This document shows, piece after piece, positions 46,358 to 59,556 of a stretch of DNA of 64,000 nucleotides; position 1 is the first letter of the stretch; every line of letters starts with the position of its first letter. The DNA comes from Sipunculus nudus (taxonomy: Eukaryota; Annelida; Sipuncula; Golfingiida; Sipunculidae). The position numbers and the translations under genes were made by a program. The notes beneath the pieces were generated by a model. That model was given only the letters and a program-made list of their open reading frames with translations, did not search any database and had not been told where the DNA came from. The stretch is from positions 26,389,079 through 26,453,078 of the forward strand of contig CM049307.1 of assembly GCA_026874595.1 (NCBI GenBank), in the 5' to 3' direction.

Positions 46358-47210
46358 TGTTACAGGTGCCCTTTTTATTGTGTGGCACGGGCGTAACTCG
46401 TGTTGTAGCGCCCTCGCCTGGCCGCGTGTTGCACTCTCAGTTTAATCTGGTCTGGCTGAACTCTCATTGTCATGCTAGCTTGGGGCTTTCTCGTCTGGCC
46501 GAGCCGGGGCGAGGTCACGTGTGAACCCTAATATGTTGTGACACAGCGTTCTTTGTTCTGGTATGATCTTTGAACGTGTGTACTGTGTTAGATTCTTTAG
46601 AATGTTCGAGCAAAGGAAGGTTCTCGGCTGGAGGTGGAAAGTTATAAATAGGGGGCTGTGTTTTAGAGCCGAGAGAGAGAGGTGAGAGAATATTCCAGCG
46701 GACACGGAAGCGTGTTCGTCAGTGTGTTGGACCTATCCGATTATCCAGTAATTTCAGGGATTCTACTTTTACTAACACTTTACAATTTAGTGCTGCCTGT
46801 CTCAAGTTTACTTTCTGGATTGTTACAAGAGATTTAACTTTGGACTGTTATTCTCCGAGGGGATTTGTGTGCGCCTTTCATCCGGCTTATACATTTTAAA
46901 GAACTTGTCGCTGTGACAGTGGTGGTATCCAGGTTATGTGCACTATGTTTTTTTTACTGTGTGACTGTATTGATTTGCTGTTATACTGCTGTTATACTGT
47001 GTCATTGTATTGGTTTAAGATATTATAATGTTAGGGTTGTTTTAAGAATAAATTATAGTTATTTGTTAACAAAAAACCACTGACTTCTTTATTCATTCCC
47101 CTAGACATTTCACGCAACCTAGTGTTACAGAATCTGATTTTTTTTTATCTCCTTGACAAAATTTATGTTCATCACGCATACGTGATCTGTTGATATTAGG
47201 TTCCGTAACA
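46358..47210 (+). mobile_element. solo LTR of the Gmr1-like family (853 bp)
   Basis: It begins TGTTACAGGTGCCC and ends GGTTCCGTAACA, the same termini and order as the full element's LTR but on the plus strand. The 4-bp sequence ATAC flanks both ends (46354-46357 and 47211-47214). No internal region is present, so this is the product of LTR-LTR recombination. It carries AATAAATTATAG and the ACTGACTTCTTTATTCATTCC block shared by all copies. Confidence 0.93.
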
Positions 47211-47214
47211 ATAC

Positions 47215-47746
47215 AAACGCACGTGACCTGAAACATGCCGAAAAGAAAACAATGCAACAGAGCTTTCAGAAACGCTCGAAATCTCACTCGGACGCTCGGT
47301 TCATGGGGTGCAAGAGTCCGACAAAATGTCTTGCTTTTTGAGCAGGGGATAAACTTGTAGCAGTCACAAGCCAGTTTATAAACACTGTGCTGATAACTAG
47401 CCTTTAATTTTCACTCTAATCAAATAATTATGTAATAAATCAAATAATAATAAAAAGACACAATTTAATTATGAATGATATGTAAATTACGTGAATAGCT
47501 CAAATATACACAACTCTTCTAAAATTGATACAGATCCACCCCCAGTGGGACGCTCCTAATTCCCATTTGTTGCGTAACATTTTCACCTGAGCGTCCCGGA
47601 CGCTTCAAATATTCTCTCCACCGAAACCCTGCCGTTATGAATTTTTATATTTTTACAGTCTTCAATGAAAAGTCTTCATTTTCCGTATGGAATGCCCGGG
47701 TTCCGTTAAAACGTTTTCCGTTTACTCTTTATGCAAATAGTAAAAT

Positions 47747-47821
<75 letters not shown>

Positions 47822-48374
47822 ATAGCCTAAATAATCGATTGTCAATACTTATACAAAAGTATAGTGATACCCTTTTTTTCGATGTTAATGTGGTTGTACG
47901 TGCTACAAAAAAAGTGTCCACATTTTAATTGATAAATATGCAGGACATACCATATATATGTTGCCAAATAATATTCCTTTCATGTGGTAACACTAATAAA
48001 AATCTTGTCTGGGTTGGCACCAAAGTAGCCCTCCGGGCTGGTTTTATTGAACCTGGAGATCGCGTATGTCAAAGCAGAGCCTTTTATAGAAACGTTAAAA
48101 ATGAATCATTCTGTAGTTTCCCAGAATTATGAAAGCTGGACGATTTATCTGTCAGTCAAAGATCCCGTGACATGATGGAAACAACATTCTGATATGTATG
48201 GTGCTGCCCTAAAGGTTATAGCAGTAACGGGATAAAGAGTAACCTACTTACAATTATTACATAAATGTTAGGGTTTAAAATTAACCTATTTTCCGAATTC
48301 CAGCCGCTTTCTGAACGAAAGAAATTCCGATTACCGATGTGCAAAAGAATGTGTGAAATCCTTAAACAATTAGG
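47215..48374. other. no gene seen apart from a microsatellite
   Basis: It contains the 72-bp (TA)n at 47747. Nothing else is recognised. Confidence 0.5.
47747..47818. repeat. (TA)n microsatellite
   Basis: An uninterrupted TA run of about 72 bp, the longest of the window. Confidence 0.99.
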
Positions 48375-48600
48375 CCTTTGGCCCTGGAAAGGTGAGTGGT
48401 AAACGCTCGGCCCTTTCCGCCAGCGATCCGGATTCGTTCCCCTGAGTTGCCATGAGAGTGTGTTGTAGTTGCCCGTCAAATTCCGGTGAATTTCTTCAGG
48501 TTCTCCGGTTTCTCCATCCCAATAGACTACCAAACGCCACCATCCGAGCCATTGAGAGTGCCTCGTATTAGTTATTAGAGCTAGATATACAATTCAAATT
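48375..48600 (+). mobile_element. tRNA-derived SINE copy
   Basis: A tRNA-like head carries an A-box-like GGTGAGTGGTAAACGCTCGG (48391-48410) and a B-box-like GGATTCGTTCC (48430-48440), about 40 bp apart as in a pol III promoter. The tail reads CATGAGAGTG, TTGTAGTTGCCCGTC, GGTTTCTCCATCCCAATAG and GAGCCATTGAGAGTGCCTCG, and ends near TATTAGTTATTAG. The whole order recurs on the minus strand at 60423-60592, which makes this a repeat family and not a tRNA gene. Confidence 0.75.
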
Positions 48601-50053
48601 AAATGATTAACGTTTATAAAAAATACTTTAAAAATAATCTTTTATGGGCATTTGTTATGTCATATTTCACTGTTTTATTTTAAAGACTCATGAATGTGAT
48701 TTTAAATTATTTTATTAATAGTAATATGGTAAAGTTACTGAGTCGTATTGACCGTTCTAAATATACCAATTATGTTAAAACCGTTTGTCACATGTTTGTC
48801 ACACACTTGGAAGCAAATGATTAACAAATGAGGAATGTTCCCAAAAGTTCACTGGCCCGATTACCTCGACAAGTAAATATAAATTTGAGTCTTGACACAG
48901 TCTTGAGGGGCAGTGGCGTGAGGATGATTATCTTCATTAACAGATAAGGTCAATTTAACAGAGGCCATGGAGGCTTCTTATGTGTTAACTTTTTCATCTT
49001 CTTCTTAATTGGCAAAAATAAACTTATTCCTTTATTCATGCAGGAGTCCATTAATCATTGATTGACGACCTACAGGAATTAGCCCGGGGCGAAACTTCTA
49101 GCGGGGCAGGCGTGCGTGAGGCTAGGGACAAGGCAAATAAAACACGTTCAATTAACTCCCATGGCAAATCTTTCGTGTCATGGAACAATCATCCGATCTT
49201 AACCAAATTTACGAATCTAATTTCCTGGGGAGATTAATGATTGAACAGTCACGTGCTTTCAAGTCTATGTGACTTGTACAGTCTTAAACTAAAAAGTCTG
49301 CTTCAGAACTTAAAAGGACTTACGGTAGGCAAATGCAAAAAAAATGTAGCCTATTTCTTTTTCTTATTAATGCTAAAAAATCATTCTGGTGTGAGAACCT
49401 TAGTTCTACAAGATTTTCATACAGCATTTCCTTTAGATTCACGATTACTTGAACTGCATTGAATTTCATTACCAAGAGAATGAATTTCAGTATCAGTTTT
49501 AATCTATATTGAATGGATAGTATATTGAACTATACGCTGACTAGATAAAAAAAAACCCGCTTTATGACACTTCCACATACCCCGACTGAGTATGGGGCGT
49601 TTCATTACGCTGGGAAGTTAGAATTTGTGAGACATGTAAGTGGCTAAGTGTACTGAATTCGATATGACTTTTCTAGATCGGTTGCGTTATTAGGTTTTTT
49701 TGACTCACAGGCTCACCAAAGCACCATATTTGCCTGACTTTGTCGGAACAGCATCCAATATCACATTATGAGGTCAAAGTACTCTGATGAGTTTTATATT
49801 ACATTAGAACTGGTACGAAGTACTGGCGGTTCTCTTCACTGAGATTGTGGCAGTGAGTCTGTAAACACAGTTATAAGGTAAGCTGGATGATACAATAAGC
49901 ATTCAGACTGCCAGGCAGTCTGACGATGGGTGGCATATTGAGAACAGAAATTTAGCGTAGTCCTTCGTTAAATATCATAAAAAAATTGAATTGGTTTAGA
50001 ATATGTAACGGGGTGACATAAAAGCGGACCGAACTGTCTCGCTAATGAAGCTT
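48601..50053. other. no gene seen
   Basis: AT-rich unassigned DNA. The stretch around 48940-49090 is of mixed composition and may be worth a conservation check. Confidence 0.45.
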
Positions 50054-50190
50054 GCTTTTCTAGCGAAGCGGTTGGTACGCCGGACTTGTGCGCCACCGAT
50101 ATGGGTACAAATCCCCGATCGGCCCAGAATTTTCCCCTGAGCAATTTGTCTTCGTGTCAAATACACAAGTGGCAGTAAATTTAAATACAT
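50054..50190 (+). mobile_element. tRNA-like SINE head, different family
   Basis: TAGCGAAGCGGTTGGTACGC (50061-50080) fits an A box, and GGGTACAAATCCC (50103-50115) fits a degenerate B box at tRNA-like spacing. The acceptor and anticodon stems do not pair well, so a functional tRNA is unlikely. The following TTTTCCCCTGAGCAATTTG and AT-rich tail look like a SINE body. It lies 70 bp upstream of a solo LTR. Confidence 0.55.
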
Positions 50191-50259
50191 TTAAGCATAC
50201 AGTAAAGTGTTCATAAAGCTCAATATGTAATCATTACACACACATACACAAATATATAT

Positions 50260-51079
50260 TGTTACAGGTGCTCTTTTATTAGGTGACACGGGCTTAGCTC
50301 CTGTTGTGGCGCTCGTGTCTGGCCGCGTATTACATTCTATGTTTAATCGGTACTGGTTGAACTCTCGTTGTCATGTGAGCCTTGGGTTTTCACGCCTGGC
50401 CGGGGTCACGTGATGAGCCTGGTGTGTGGAGATACACAGCGCTGTTTTTCTAGAGAATTCCTGAAGCGCGTGTTTACTGTGATTGTGCAAGATCTTATAG
50501 ACTATTCGAGAAGTGTAAAATTCTCGGCTTGGGGTGTGAAGGTATATAAAGGGATTGTGTTTTAGAACGAAAGGGGCAGAGAGCAGAGAAGATTCCAGCG
50601 GACGCAGAAGCGTGTGTCAGATCCTAGGACCTTATCCGACGAACGCGGCAATTATACATTTTCAAAGACTTTCTCCTGGATTTTATGCATTTGGACTTCA
50701 GTTAACTTTCTGGGTTGTTGCAAGAACTTTCCACTGGACTGTCATTCTCCGAGAGTTTACATTTAAAGGACTTTTCGTTGTGATGGTGTTGGTATCCAGG
50801 TACTGTACACATTATTTTCTATGTGTTTGTATTGACTTGTTGCTATACCGCTGTTTTACTGTATAATTGTATTGATTTAGTCTATTGTAATGTTAGGGTT
50901 GTTTTAAGAATAAATTATAGTTATTTGTTAACAAAAAAAAAAAACCCACTGACTTCTTTATTTATTCCCCTAGACATTTAACGCTGCCTAGTGTTACAGA
51001 ATCTGATTTGTGTTTATCTCCATCACAAAATTTGTGTTCATAACGCATACGTGATCTGTTTATATTAGGTTCCGTAACA
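50260..51079 (+). mobile_element. solo LTR of the Gmr1-like family (820 bp)
   Basis: It starts TGTTACAGGTGCTC and ends TTCCGTAACA, flanked by ATAT on both sides. The flank sits in TA-rich DNA, so the duplication is less certain than for the copy at 46358. A TATA-like GGTATATAAA lies at 50541-50550 and AATAAA at 50909-50914. It is close in sequence to the LTRs of 12882-19640, for example GAATTCCTGAA followed by CGCGTGTTTACTG. A (TA)n tract abuts its 3' side. Confidence 0.93.
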
Positions 51080-51110
51080 ATATATATATATACAAATGTA
51101 TGATTTTATA

Positions 51111-51154
<44 letters not shown>
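51080..51154. repeat. (TA)n microsatellite abutting a solo LTR
   Basis: TA repeats in two blocks separated by CAAATGTATGATTT. The solo LTR at 50260-51079 inserted into or beside it. Confidence 0.95.
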
Positions 51155-51157
<3 letters not shown>

Positions 51158-52601
51158 AATGAAATGAGTAAAAGGGTGTTCTCAGCAGTTACTAACATTT
51201 TGCTCTCCAAGATTACCTTTTTTGAGAAAGGGGATATTGGTAAATTGTTAAATATTTCGCAAACATCCGAAAGATTTTCAACCCAGAGAGAGCAATTTGT
51301 TAGCGATTACATTGACAACTGATAGCCATACTCCGATTATGGCCTATAATCCTTACATATGATGAGCCCCAGTAGAAAACTCTACAAAACAAACTATAAA
51401 TTAATCATAGTAAGAGGCTAAGTAATACAAGTAAACTGCCCTATCATTCCATGTAATGACGTTTAAGTTCCATTATCTACTTTTCCGTTGTAAAACCTGT
51501 GACAATAAGCGTTCACTACAACATGGCAAATTTATAAACAACTATTTAAGTTCATTAAATGCTAATGGATGAAATCGAAAGGAGAGTTGCATAAAACTCT
51601 GATTATGGTGACAGCCAAGATAATCAAATTAAAATGTAAGTCGGCAGTTGATATCAAATGGAACCTTTCGCTTGAAAAGGCCTCCGTTGTATACGGCTCA
51701 AATAGCTAACCCTTTCATTGTGACTGAACCAGCGTCTATGGATCCTTTTGAAATATTCAGTTTCTCAGTACTTATGAACACAAGCTACGACCTTGCTCTT
51801 TTGAAGCGGGTGTACCATCTGCATATTATCATTATGCCAGCGTACTGACTGGAGAAAGGGCTTGGCCTTTAACTTACTAGGAAAGTTTGCATGTCCCTTT
51901 GGTTTTATTTAGCTCATTCACGGCCATCACAAAACAGTAACATAATTATGTATTATTGTATTCTTGACGTATCTAGATCTTATCTGATGTATTTTTGTAT
52001 TGACCGTAGGCAATGCACTGCAAATAATAGCTTTTCAGACAAACATAATTTGCATTAGGTTAGAATGTTATTTCCTAAACAAGAATAATACATTTAATCA
52101 AAAGAGTCAATTTGTTTAATTATTTAATTAGTTAACTGATTTAGATAATTAATCTGTCAGAGACGCATTGTAATTAACAATTTCAAGAAGTTCCCTGCTT
52201 TCATAGCCAAACATTTCTTTGTGAAGTATTAAAATGCGAGTTTTTTCTGCCAGGACGTACTTTGTATAGGACGGGGCGTATACAAACGAAGGAATTAACT
52301 AGATGATGAAGAATGGGGGATGGGATTGGATAATGGCCGGAAATGCCATGCAGTATCTGGCTAGACAGTTCAGAGGTGCTGTACCGTACGAGAAACGACA
52401 TTGGACTGGCCGCGGAAAGTTAAACCCCACCAAGCATTGAACCAAGCCTTAACGACACTATACGTCACTTTAGCCGACTCTGGCTGACGCCTGTTCCCCT
52501 TTATAGGTTCTAATTTGCCTGGACATTACCTTTGCACCCGGTGACCTGTCAGCTCGGTCTGGATGTAATGACACTGGCAAGGAACAAGGAGAGGAAATAT
52601 A
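51155..52601. other. no gene seen
   Basis: AT-rich DNA with several TAATTA-type words near 52100-52180. No ORF of note. Confidence 0.45.
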
Positions 52602-52791
52602 CAGTGAAACAGTGATACCTTGTTGTGGCGAACTCGCTTTAGTCGAATTCCCCTTATGTCGAAGTAACAGACTCGATATGCCGGACAACTCTATTTAAAT
52701 TAAAACCAAATAAAACCCGCTTGTGTCGAACCTCGGACGTGTCGAAGTTTTCTAAGGGGCCCTTCGACTTCGACACAACGAAGTGTCACTG
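52602..52791. mobile_element. pogo/Tc1-like MITE (190 bp)
   Basis: The left end CAGTGAAACAGTGATACCTTG and the right end, whose reverse complement begins CAGTGACACTTCGTTGTGTC, form imperfect terminal inverted repeats, with an 8-base difference at the left tip. TA flanks both sides (52600-52601, 52792-52793). Internal TCGAA words (TTGTGTCGAACCTCGG, CTTATGTCGAAG) are typical of pogo-like elements. There is no coding capacity. Confidence 0.7.
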
Positions 52792-55419
52792 TATGTGTCT
52801 GTTTGCACTATCCTAGATACACATTTGCAGTATCCAAAATGCGTATCGCTCACCTTTTTTAATTTCTTCAACGTGTACACACAACAAAACCACCTGAGTA
52901 TATTTTTGAAAATATAATTTTACATTCATAGAGCGTTAATTAAAAAAAAGCTTACGTACATCTTAACAGATGTGTATCATCCTGGGCAGATAATCAAAGC
53001 GACACTGAGACTGTTAACTTTACAATCGATCTTACGATTAACATCGTTTGAAATGCACTGTGTCAGTTGATTATTTGTGACCGGGTTGACAATAGCGAAA
53101 AACCATGTAATAATCTCTAATTTAAAACCATTGTTTGCGTTTCCATTTATATAGATAAGCTTTCGAAATTAGGGGATGTAATATTGGCTACAAAGTGTTG
53201 ATATCGGGGGCCATGTAATAGACTATCGAATTTCATGGTTCATGGACTGTTTCAAGCGACTCCATAGCAATGGATAATTTATTCAATGCCAGACAAAAGG
53301 GGTATAATCCCTACAATCAGCTCTTTAATCGATCTACACGTTGCCCAGATGTCCAATTACACTCATTTTTTTTCCTTCACTGTCAAAACGTAATTTCCGG
53401 TATAACATGAGGAAATAAACAAAGGATGTTTTCATTTTTACCACAATTTTTATTTTCTGACGACACGATAAATAATGTGTGACTTGTTGCCTCTTTGAAT
53501 GAAACGATTTTCGCTATACAAATAAAATATGGAAGACTGGTTAAAAATATCCAAAAAAATGCACTAGGCGTACTGTGAATTGCTGTCCTCTCTCAAATAA
53601 AGCTTACGTAGCACACTCCACATTAGAACTAACATGGCATCAAGTATCACTGTTTGCTAAGGTACATGCATACTGTAAACATCAAATTAAATTGAAGAAA
53701 ATGCATTGAAGACTGTCACCAAAACCATTATTAATGTATCTTTAATCCTAGAGTTTCAATTTGGCTATCTACTACTACTTTTTTTTTTGGGCGGGGGGGG
53801 GGTTAATTGTGAAGTGAAGTATCGCTTAGTGGTCATGTAACTGGCAAATCCTAGATGGCGTCCAAAATGGCTGCCGAGTCAATTACACTATATTGGTTTA
53901 AGTAAATGTTAACATTATTGTAGTATTTTGACAGCCATACACATGGTTTGAAGGTTTAATTATCTGCGCGATGGTATATGAATGCCGATGATTAAGCTTG
54001 AGCAAGCTGGTAACCAAAACCCAAGATGCCATCAATGATCACTAGGTTTAGAAATTAAACGTGACACACAGGATCGTTGCCAATATACCGAAAGCGATAC
54101 AGATGTAGCGTTCTCGTTAGATTTGTAATACAGGTATTTACTCCATATCTGGCAGGAACAGGAGCTATATCAGCGCTCCTGTAGGCCACTTGAATCAAGT
54201 TCTCACCAAACCCATTGTGACAGACATCTTTGAAATACAATTATATATATGTAAATTCTTGTTCTTCCTTCACTGGTCTTTCCCAATGACAGTTGGTCAC
54301 TCGATCCCCCCCCTCAAAAAAAAAAAAAAAATGGTCGTTCCAGAATTACAGCTCCCAGTATTAGTAGAATATATTTGCTGTTAAGTCTGAAAAAAATATA
54401 AAAAAAACAGTAAAGAAAGAAAAAGATAAAATGATTAAAATGTTTCTGTTGAAATAAACATTTAGACTACCTTTATCTTATCTAAACATTAAAATATATT
54501 GATAGTATATTTAAGTCACGAAAACATACTTTTTCTGTGCGTCAACTGGAAGCAATAATTCTGAATAAATTAAAGCATCATTCACAAATACAATGACTGT
54601 TATATATTAGAGGTCATATTTCAATTTGTAGTTTAAGTTGTGTTAGTCATGCACTTGTTTCGCGGTTTCGTGAAATAGATCATTAAAAATAATAGCTTTG
54701 ATTCTCTACTTACAGTGGTCCTGCATTTATTTACTCCAACCTCTTAAAATGCGAATAAAATAGAAATTACCAGGCCCATGTCGATACGCTTCCGAGGACT
54801 CCCTGCTGGAACAGATATACAATTTATCCACAATGCATATGTGTGATTGTAGCCACAGGCGCCCGACTTTAAGAAGAAAATAGGTCGGTTGTGAAAGGAC
54901 TCCTGTGCATTGGCAGTGAATTAAAGGTTTTTGCTGTAAAAAGAGTTTGTACCCGACTCAACACGACTTGGCAACAAGTAAATTTCATGGTACATATCTT
55001 TAACGGCCAGTGTTGTCTGTGGAGAGATAAACTTTGCAGGGTGTTAACAATCGTCGCACTTGAATCCTTCTTTCAACAAATAAGAATTTAATGTAATGGT
55101 GTCTAGCCTTCAGTCGATTTTCCCCAGTCAGCAGCGGCCTTGGTCCATGATCGTTGAATGACTGACGGTATGCCATCAGCTCTTGGACAAGTACTGCTTA
55201 GCCCTCAGCAGTTGGTGAGAAGAAAATTAATACGTGCTACACGTTTTACTAGCACCTTGGGGCGTTATGAGAAGTAGTCTTAAATCCAGACCATTTTGTC
55301 AGAAGAAAAGCAAATACGTGTTTCACATATTTTACCAAATTTTACTTGTTCCTGATTTTCCTGGCAAAGCGTTCCTCCATGATAAGAATGGGAAGATCAT
55401 TTATATCTTTACATAGATC
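52792..55419. other. no gene seen
   Basis: AT-rich DNA with a poly-G run at 53792 and a poly-A run at 54317. A loosely repeated AGAAGAAAA(T/G)...ATACGTG...CACGTTTTAC-type word occurs twice at 55215-55345. Confidence 0.45.
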
Positions 55420-58400
55420 ACAGTTCCAGCCTTCATCTGTACTGATTAACCAACGAGGCTATGTATTCACACCACAGTTCCAACCTCATTATGTACTATT
55501 CAACCGACGACGGCTTTCTATACACACCATAGTTCCAACCTCAATCTGTACTGATCAACCGATGACGGCTTTCTTTACACACCACAGTTCGAACCTCAAT
55601 CTGTACTGATCAACCGACGACGGCTTTCTATACAGACCACAGTTCCAACCTCATTCTGTACTGATAAACCGACGAGGCCATGTATACACAACACATTTCC
55701 AACCTCATTCTGTACTATTCAACCGACGACGGCTTTCTATACAAACCACAGTCCCAACCTCATTCTGTACTGATCAACCGACGACGGCTTTCTTTACACA
55801 CCACAGTTCCAACCTCAATCTGTACTAATCAAACGACGACGGCTTTCTATACACACCACAGTCTCAACCTCATTCTGTACTAATCAAACGACGACGGCTT
55901 TCTATACACACCACAGTTCAAACCTCAATCTGTACTAATCAACCGACGACGGCTTTTTAAACAAACCACAGTTCAAACCTCATTCTGTACTAATCAAACG
56001 ACGACGGCTTTCTATACACACCACAGTTCCAACCTCAACCTGTACTAATAAACCGACGACAGCTTTCTATACACACCACAGTTCCATTGTCAATCTGTAC
56101 TGATCAACCGACGACGGCTTTCTATACATACCACAGTTCCAACCTCAATCTGTACTGATCAACAGACGACGGCTTTCTATACAGACCACAGATCCAACCT
56201 TATTCTGTACTGATAAACCGACGAGGCTATGTATACACAACACATTTCCAACCTCATTCTATACTATTCAACCGACGACGGCTTTCTATACAAACCACAG
56301 CCCCAACCTCATTCTGTACTGATCAACCGACGACGGCTTTCTTTACACACCACAGTTTCAACCTCAATCTGTACTGATCAACCGACGACGGCTCTCTATA
56401 CACACCACAGTTCTAACCTCAATCTGTACTAATAAACCGACGACGGCTTTCTATGCACACCACAGTTCCAACCTCAACCTGTACTAATAAACCGACGACG
56501 GCTTTCTTTACACACCACAGTTCTAAACTCATTCTGTACTGATCAACCGACGACGGCTTTCTTTACACACCACATTTCCAACCTCATTCTGTACTATTCA
56601 ACCGACGACGGCTTTCTATACAAACCACAGTCCCAACCTCATTCTGTACTGATCAACCGACGACGGCTTTCTTTACACACCACAGTTCCAACCTCAATCT
56701 GTACTGATCAACCGACGACGGCTTTCTATACACACCACAGTTCCAAACTCATTCTGTACTGATCAACTGACGACGGCCTTCTATACACACCACAGTTCTA
56801 ACCTCAATCTGTACTAATAAACCGACGACGGCTTTCTATGCACACCACAGTTCCAACCTCAACCTGTACTAATAAACCGACGACGGCTTTCTTTACACAC
56901 CACAGTTCCAACCTCAATCTGTACTGATCAACCGACGACGGCTTTCTATACAGACCACAGTCCCAACCTCATTCTGTCCTGATCAACCGACGACGACTTT
57001 CTATACAAACCACAGTCCCAACCTCATTCTGTACTGATCAACCGACGACGGCTTTCTTTACACACCACAGTTCCAACCTCAATCTGTACTGATCAACCGA
57101 CGACGGCTTTCTATACAGACCACAGTTCCAACCTCATTCTGTACTGATCAAACGACGACGGCCTTCTATACACACCACAGTTCCAAACTCATTCTGTACT
57201 GATCAACTGACGACGGCTTTTTATACACACCACAGTTCTAACCTCAATCTGTACTAATAAACCGACGACGGCTTTCTATGCACACCACAGTTCCAACCTC
57301 AACCTGTACTAATAAACCGACGACGGCTTTCTTTACACACCACAGTTCCAACCTCATTCTGTACTGATCAAACGACGACGGCCTTCTATACACACCACAG
57401 TTCCAAACTCATTCTGTACTGATCAACTGACGACGGCTTTCTATACACGCCACAGTTCTAACCTCAATCTGTACTAATAAACCGACGACGGCTTTCTATG
57501 CACACCACAGTTCCAACCTCAACCTGTACTAATAAACCGACGACGGCTTTCTTTACACACCACAGTTCCAAACTCATTCTGTACTGATCAACTGACGACG
57601 GCTTTCTTTACACACCACATTTCCAACCTCATTCTGTACTGATCAACTGACGACGGCTTTCTATACACACCACAGTTCTAACCTCAATCTGTACTAACCA
57701 ACCGACGACGGCTGTCTATGCACACCACAGTTCCAACCTCAACCTGTACTAATAAACCGACGACGGCTTTCTTTACACACCACAGTTCCAAACTCATTCG
57801 GTACTGATCAACCGACGACGGCTTTCTATACAGACCATAGTCCCAACCTCATTCTGTCCTGATCAACCGACGACGACATTCTATACATACCACATTTCCA
57901 ACCTCATTCTGAACTGATCAACCGACGACGGCTTTCAATTCATACCACAGTTATAAAATCAATCTGTACTGATCAACCGACGACAGCTTTCTACACACAC
58001 TATAGTTCCAACTTGATTCTACACTGATCAAAAGGAGACGTCTTTCTATACACACCATAGTTCCAACCTCAATCTGTACTGATCAACCGACGACGGCTTT
58101 CTTTACACACCACAGTTTCAACCTCAATCTGTACTGATCAACCGACGACGGCTATGTATACACAACACATTTCCAACCTCATTCTGTACTATTCAACCGA
58201 CGACGGCTTTCTATACAAACCACAGTCCCAACCTCATTCTGTACTGATCAACCGACGACGGCTTTCTTTACACACCATAGTTCCAACCTCAATCTGTGCT
58301 GATCAACCGACGACGGCTTTCTATACAGACCACAGTCCCAACCTCATTCTGTACTGATCAACCGACGAGGGCTTTCTATACACACCGCAGTTCCAACCTC

Positions 58401-59285
58401 AATCTGTACTGATCAACCGACGACGGCTTTCTACACACACCCAAGTTCCAACCTCAATCTGTACTGATCAACCGACGACGGCTTTCTATACACACCACAG
58501 TCCCAACCTCATTCTGTACTGATAAATCGACGACGGCTTTCTATACAGACCACAGTTCCAACCTCAATCTGTACTGATCAACCGACGACGGCTTTCTATA
58601 CACACCACAGTTCCAACCTCAATCTGTACTGATCAACCGACGACAGATTTCTATACACACCACTGTTGCAACCTCAATCTGTACTGATCAACCGATGACG
58701 GCTTTCTATACACACCACAGTCCCAACCTCATTCTGTACTGATCAATCGACGACCGCTTTCTATACAAACCACAGTTCAAACCTTAATCTGTACTGATCA
58801 ACCGACGACGGCTTTCTAAACAAACCACAGTTCAAACCTCATTCTGTACTAATCAAACGACGACGGCTTGCTATAAACACCACAGTTCCAACCTCAACCT
58901 GTACTAATAAACCGACGACAGCTTTCTATACATACCACAGTTCCATTGTCAATCTGTACTAATCAACCGATGACGGCTTTCTATACACACCACAGTTCCA
59001 ACCTCAATCTGTACTAACCAACCGACGACGGCTTTCTATACATACCATAGTTCCAACCTCAATCTGTACTAATAAAGTGACGACGGCTTTCTATACAGAC
59101 CACAGTCCCAACCTCATTCTGTACTGATCAACCGACGACGGCTTTCTATTCATACCACAGTTACAAAATCAATCTGTACTGATCAACCGACGACAGCTTT
59201 TTATACACACTATAGTTCCAACTTGATTCTACACTGATCAAAAGGAGACGTCTTTCTATAACACCATAATTTTAAACTCAGTACT
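55420..59285. repeat. 55-bp satellite array, about 70 monomers
   Basis: The monomer is roughly CACAGTTCCAACCTCAATCT, GTACTGATCAACCGACGACG, then GCTTTCTATACACAC. For example, units start at 56901 and 56956. Variants (TGATCAACC/TAATCAAAC/TAATAAACC, TTCTATGCACAC, ACAGTCCC) are arranged in repeating blocks, so higher-order structure is present. Because 55 is not a multiple of three, each unit shifts the frame, and the short ORFs inside are by-products. The edges decay near 55420 and 59285. Confidence 0.97.
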
Positions 59286-59319
59286 GTTTAACCAAGGAGA
59301 GCTTTCCACCTTTATCTGA

Positions 59320-59556
59320 TAACACCGAGTACCGACAAAGACTATCGAGTCAATGTGAATATCGCAGAATACAGGCAAACTTCACCAAGTACCGGCGAAC
59401 ATCACCGAGTACCGGCTTATATCACCAAGTATCGGCGGACATCACCGAGTACCGACAAATTTCATCGAGCACCGGCGAACATCATAGAGTACCGACAAAC
59501 ATCTCCAAGTTCGCCGAGTTCCGCCGAGCATCACCGAGTACCGGCTAACATCCGAT
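59320..59556. repeat. 20-bp tandem repeat following the satellite
   Basis: Imperfect copies of ACCGGCGAACATCACCGAGT (about 11) run from the end of the 55-bp satellite to 59556, with CACCGAGT or CACCAAGT at regular 20-bp steps. It is open in one plus-strand frame only because the repeats lack stops. It is not considered coding. Confidence 0.88.

Noticed and set aside
47637-47928. ORFs on both strands over the (TA)n at 47747
   Set aside because: The same microsatellite artefact; both strands are open because TA repeats contain no stop in one frame.
50054-50130. A functional tRNA gene
   Set aside because: The A and B boxes are present but the acceptor and anticodon stems do not pair, and the following sequence looks like a SINE body.
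55346-58357. Repeated 67-codon ORFs starting MYTQHISNLILYYS
   Set aside because: They arise from the 55-bp satellite, whose period shifts the frame every unit; the repeats among the ORFs reflect higher-order structure and not a gene family.
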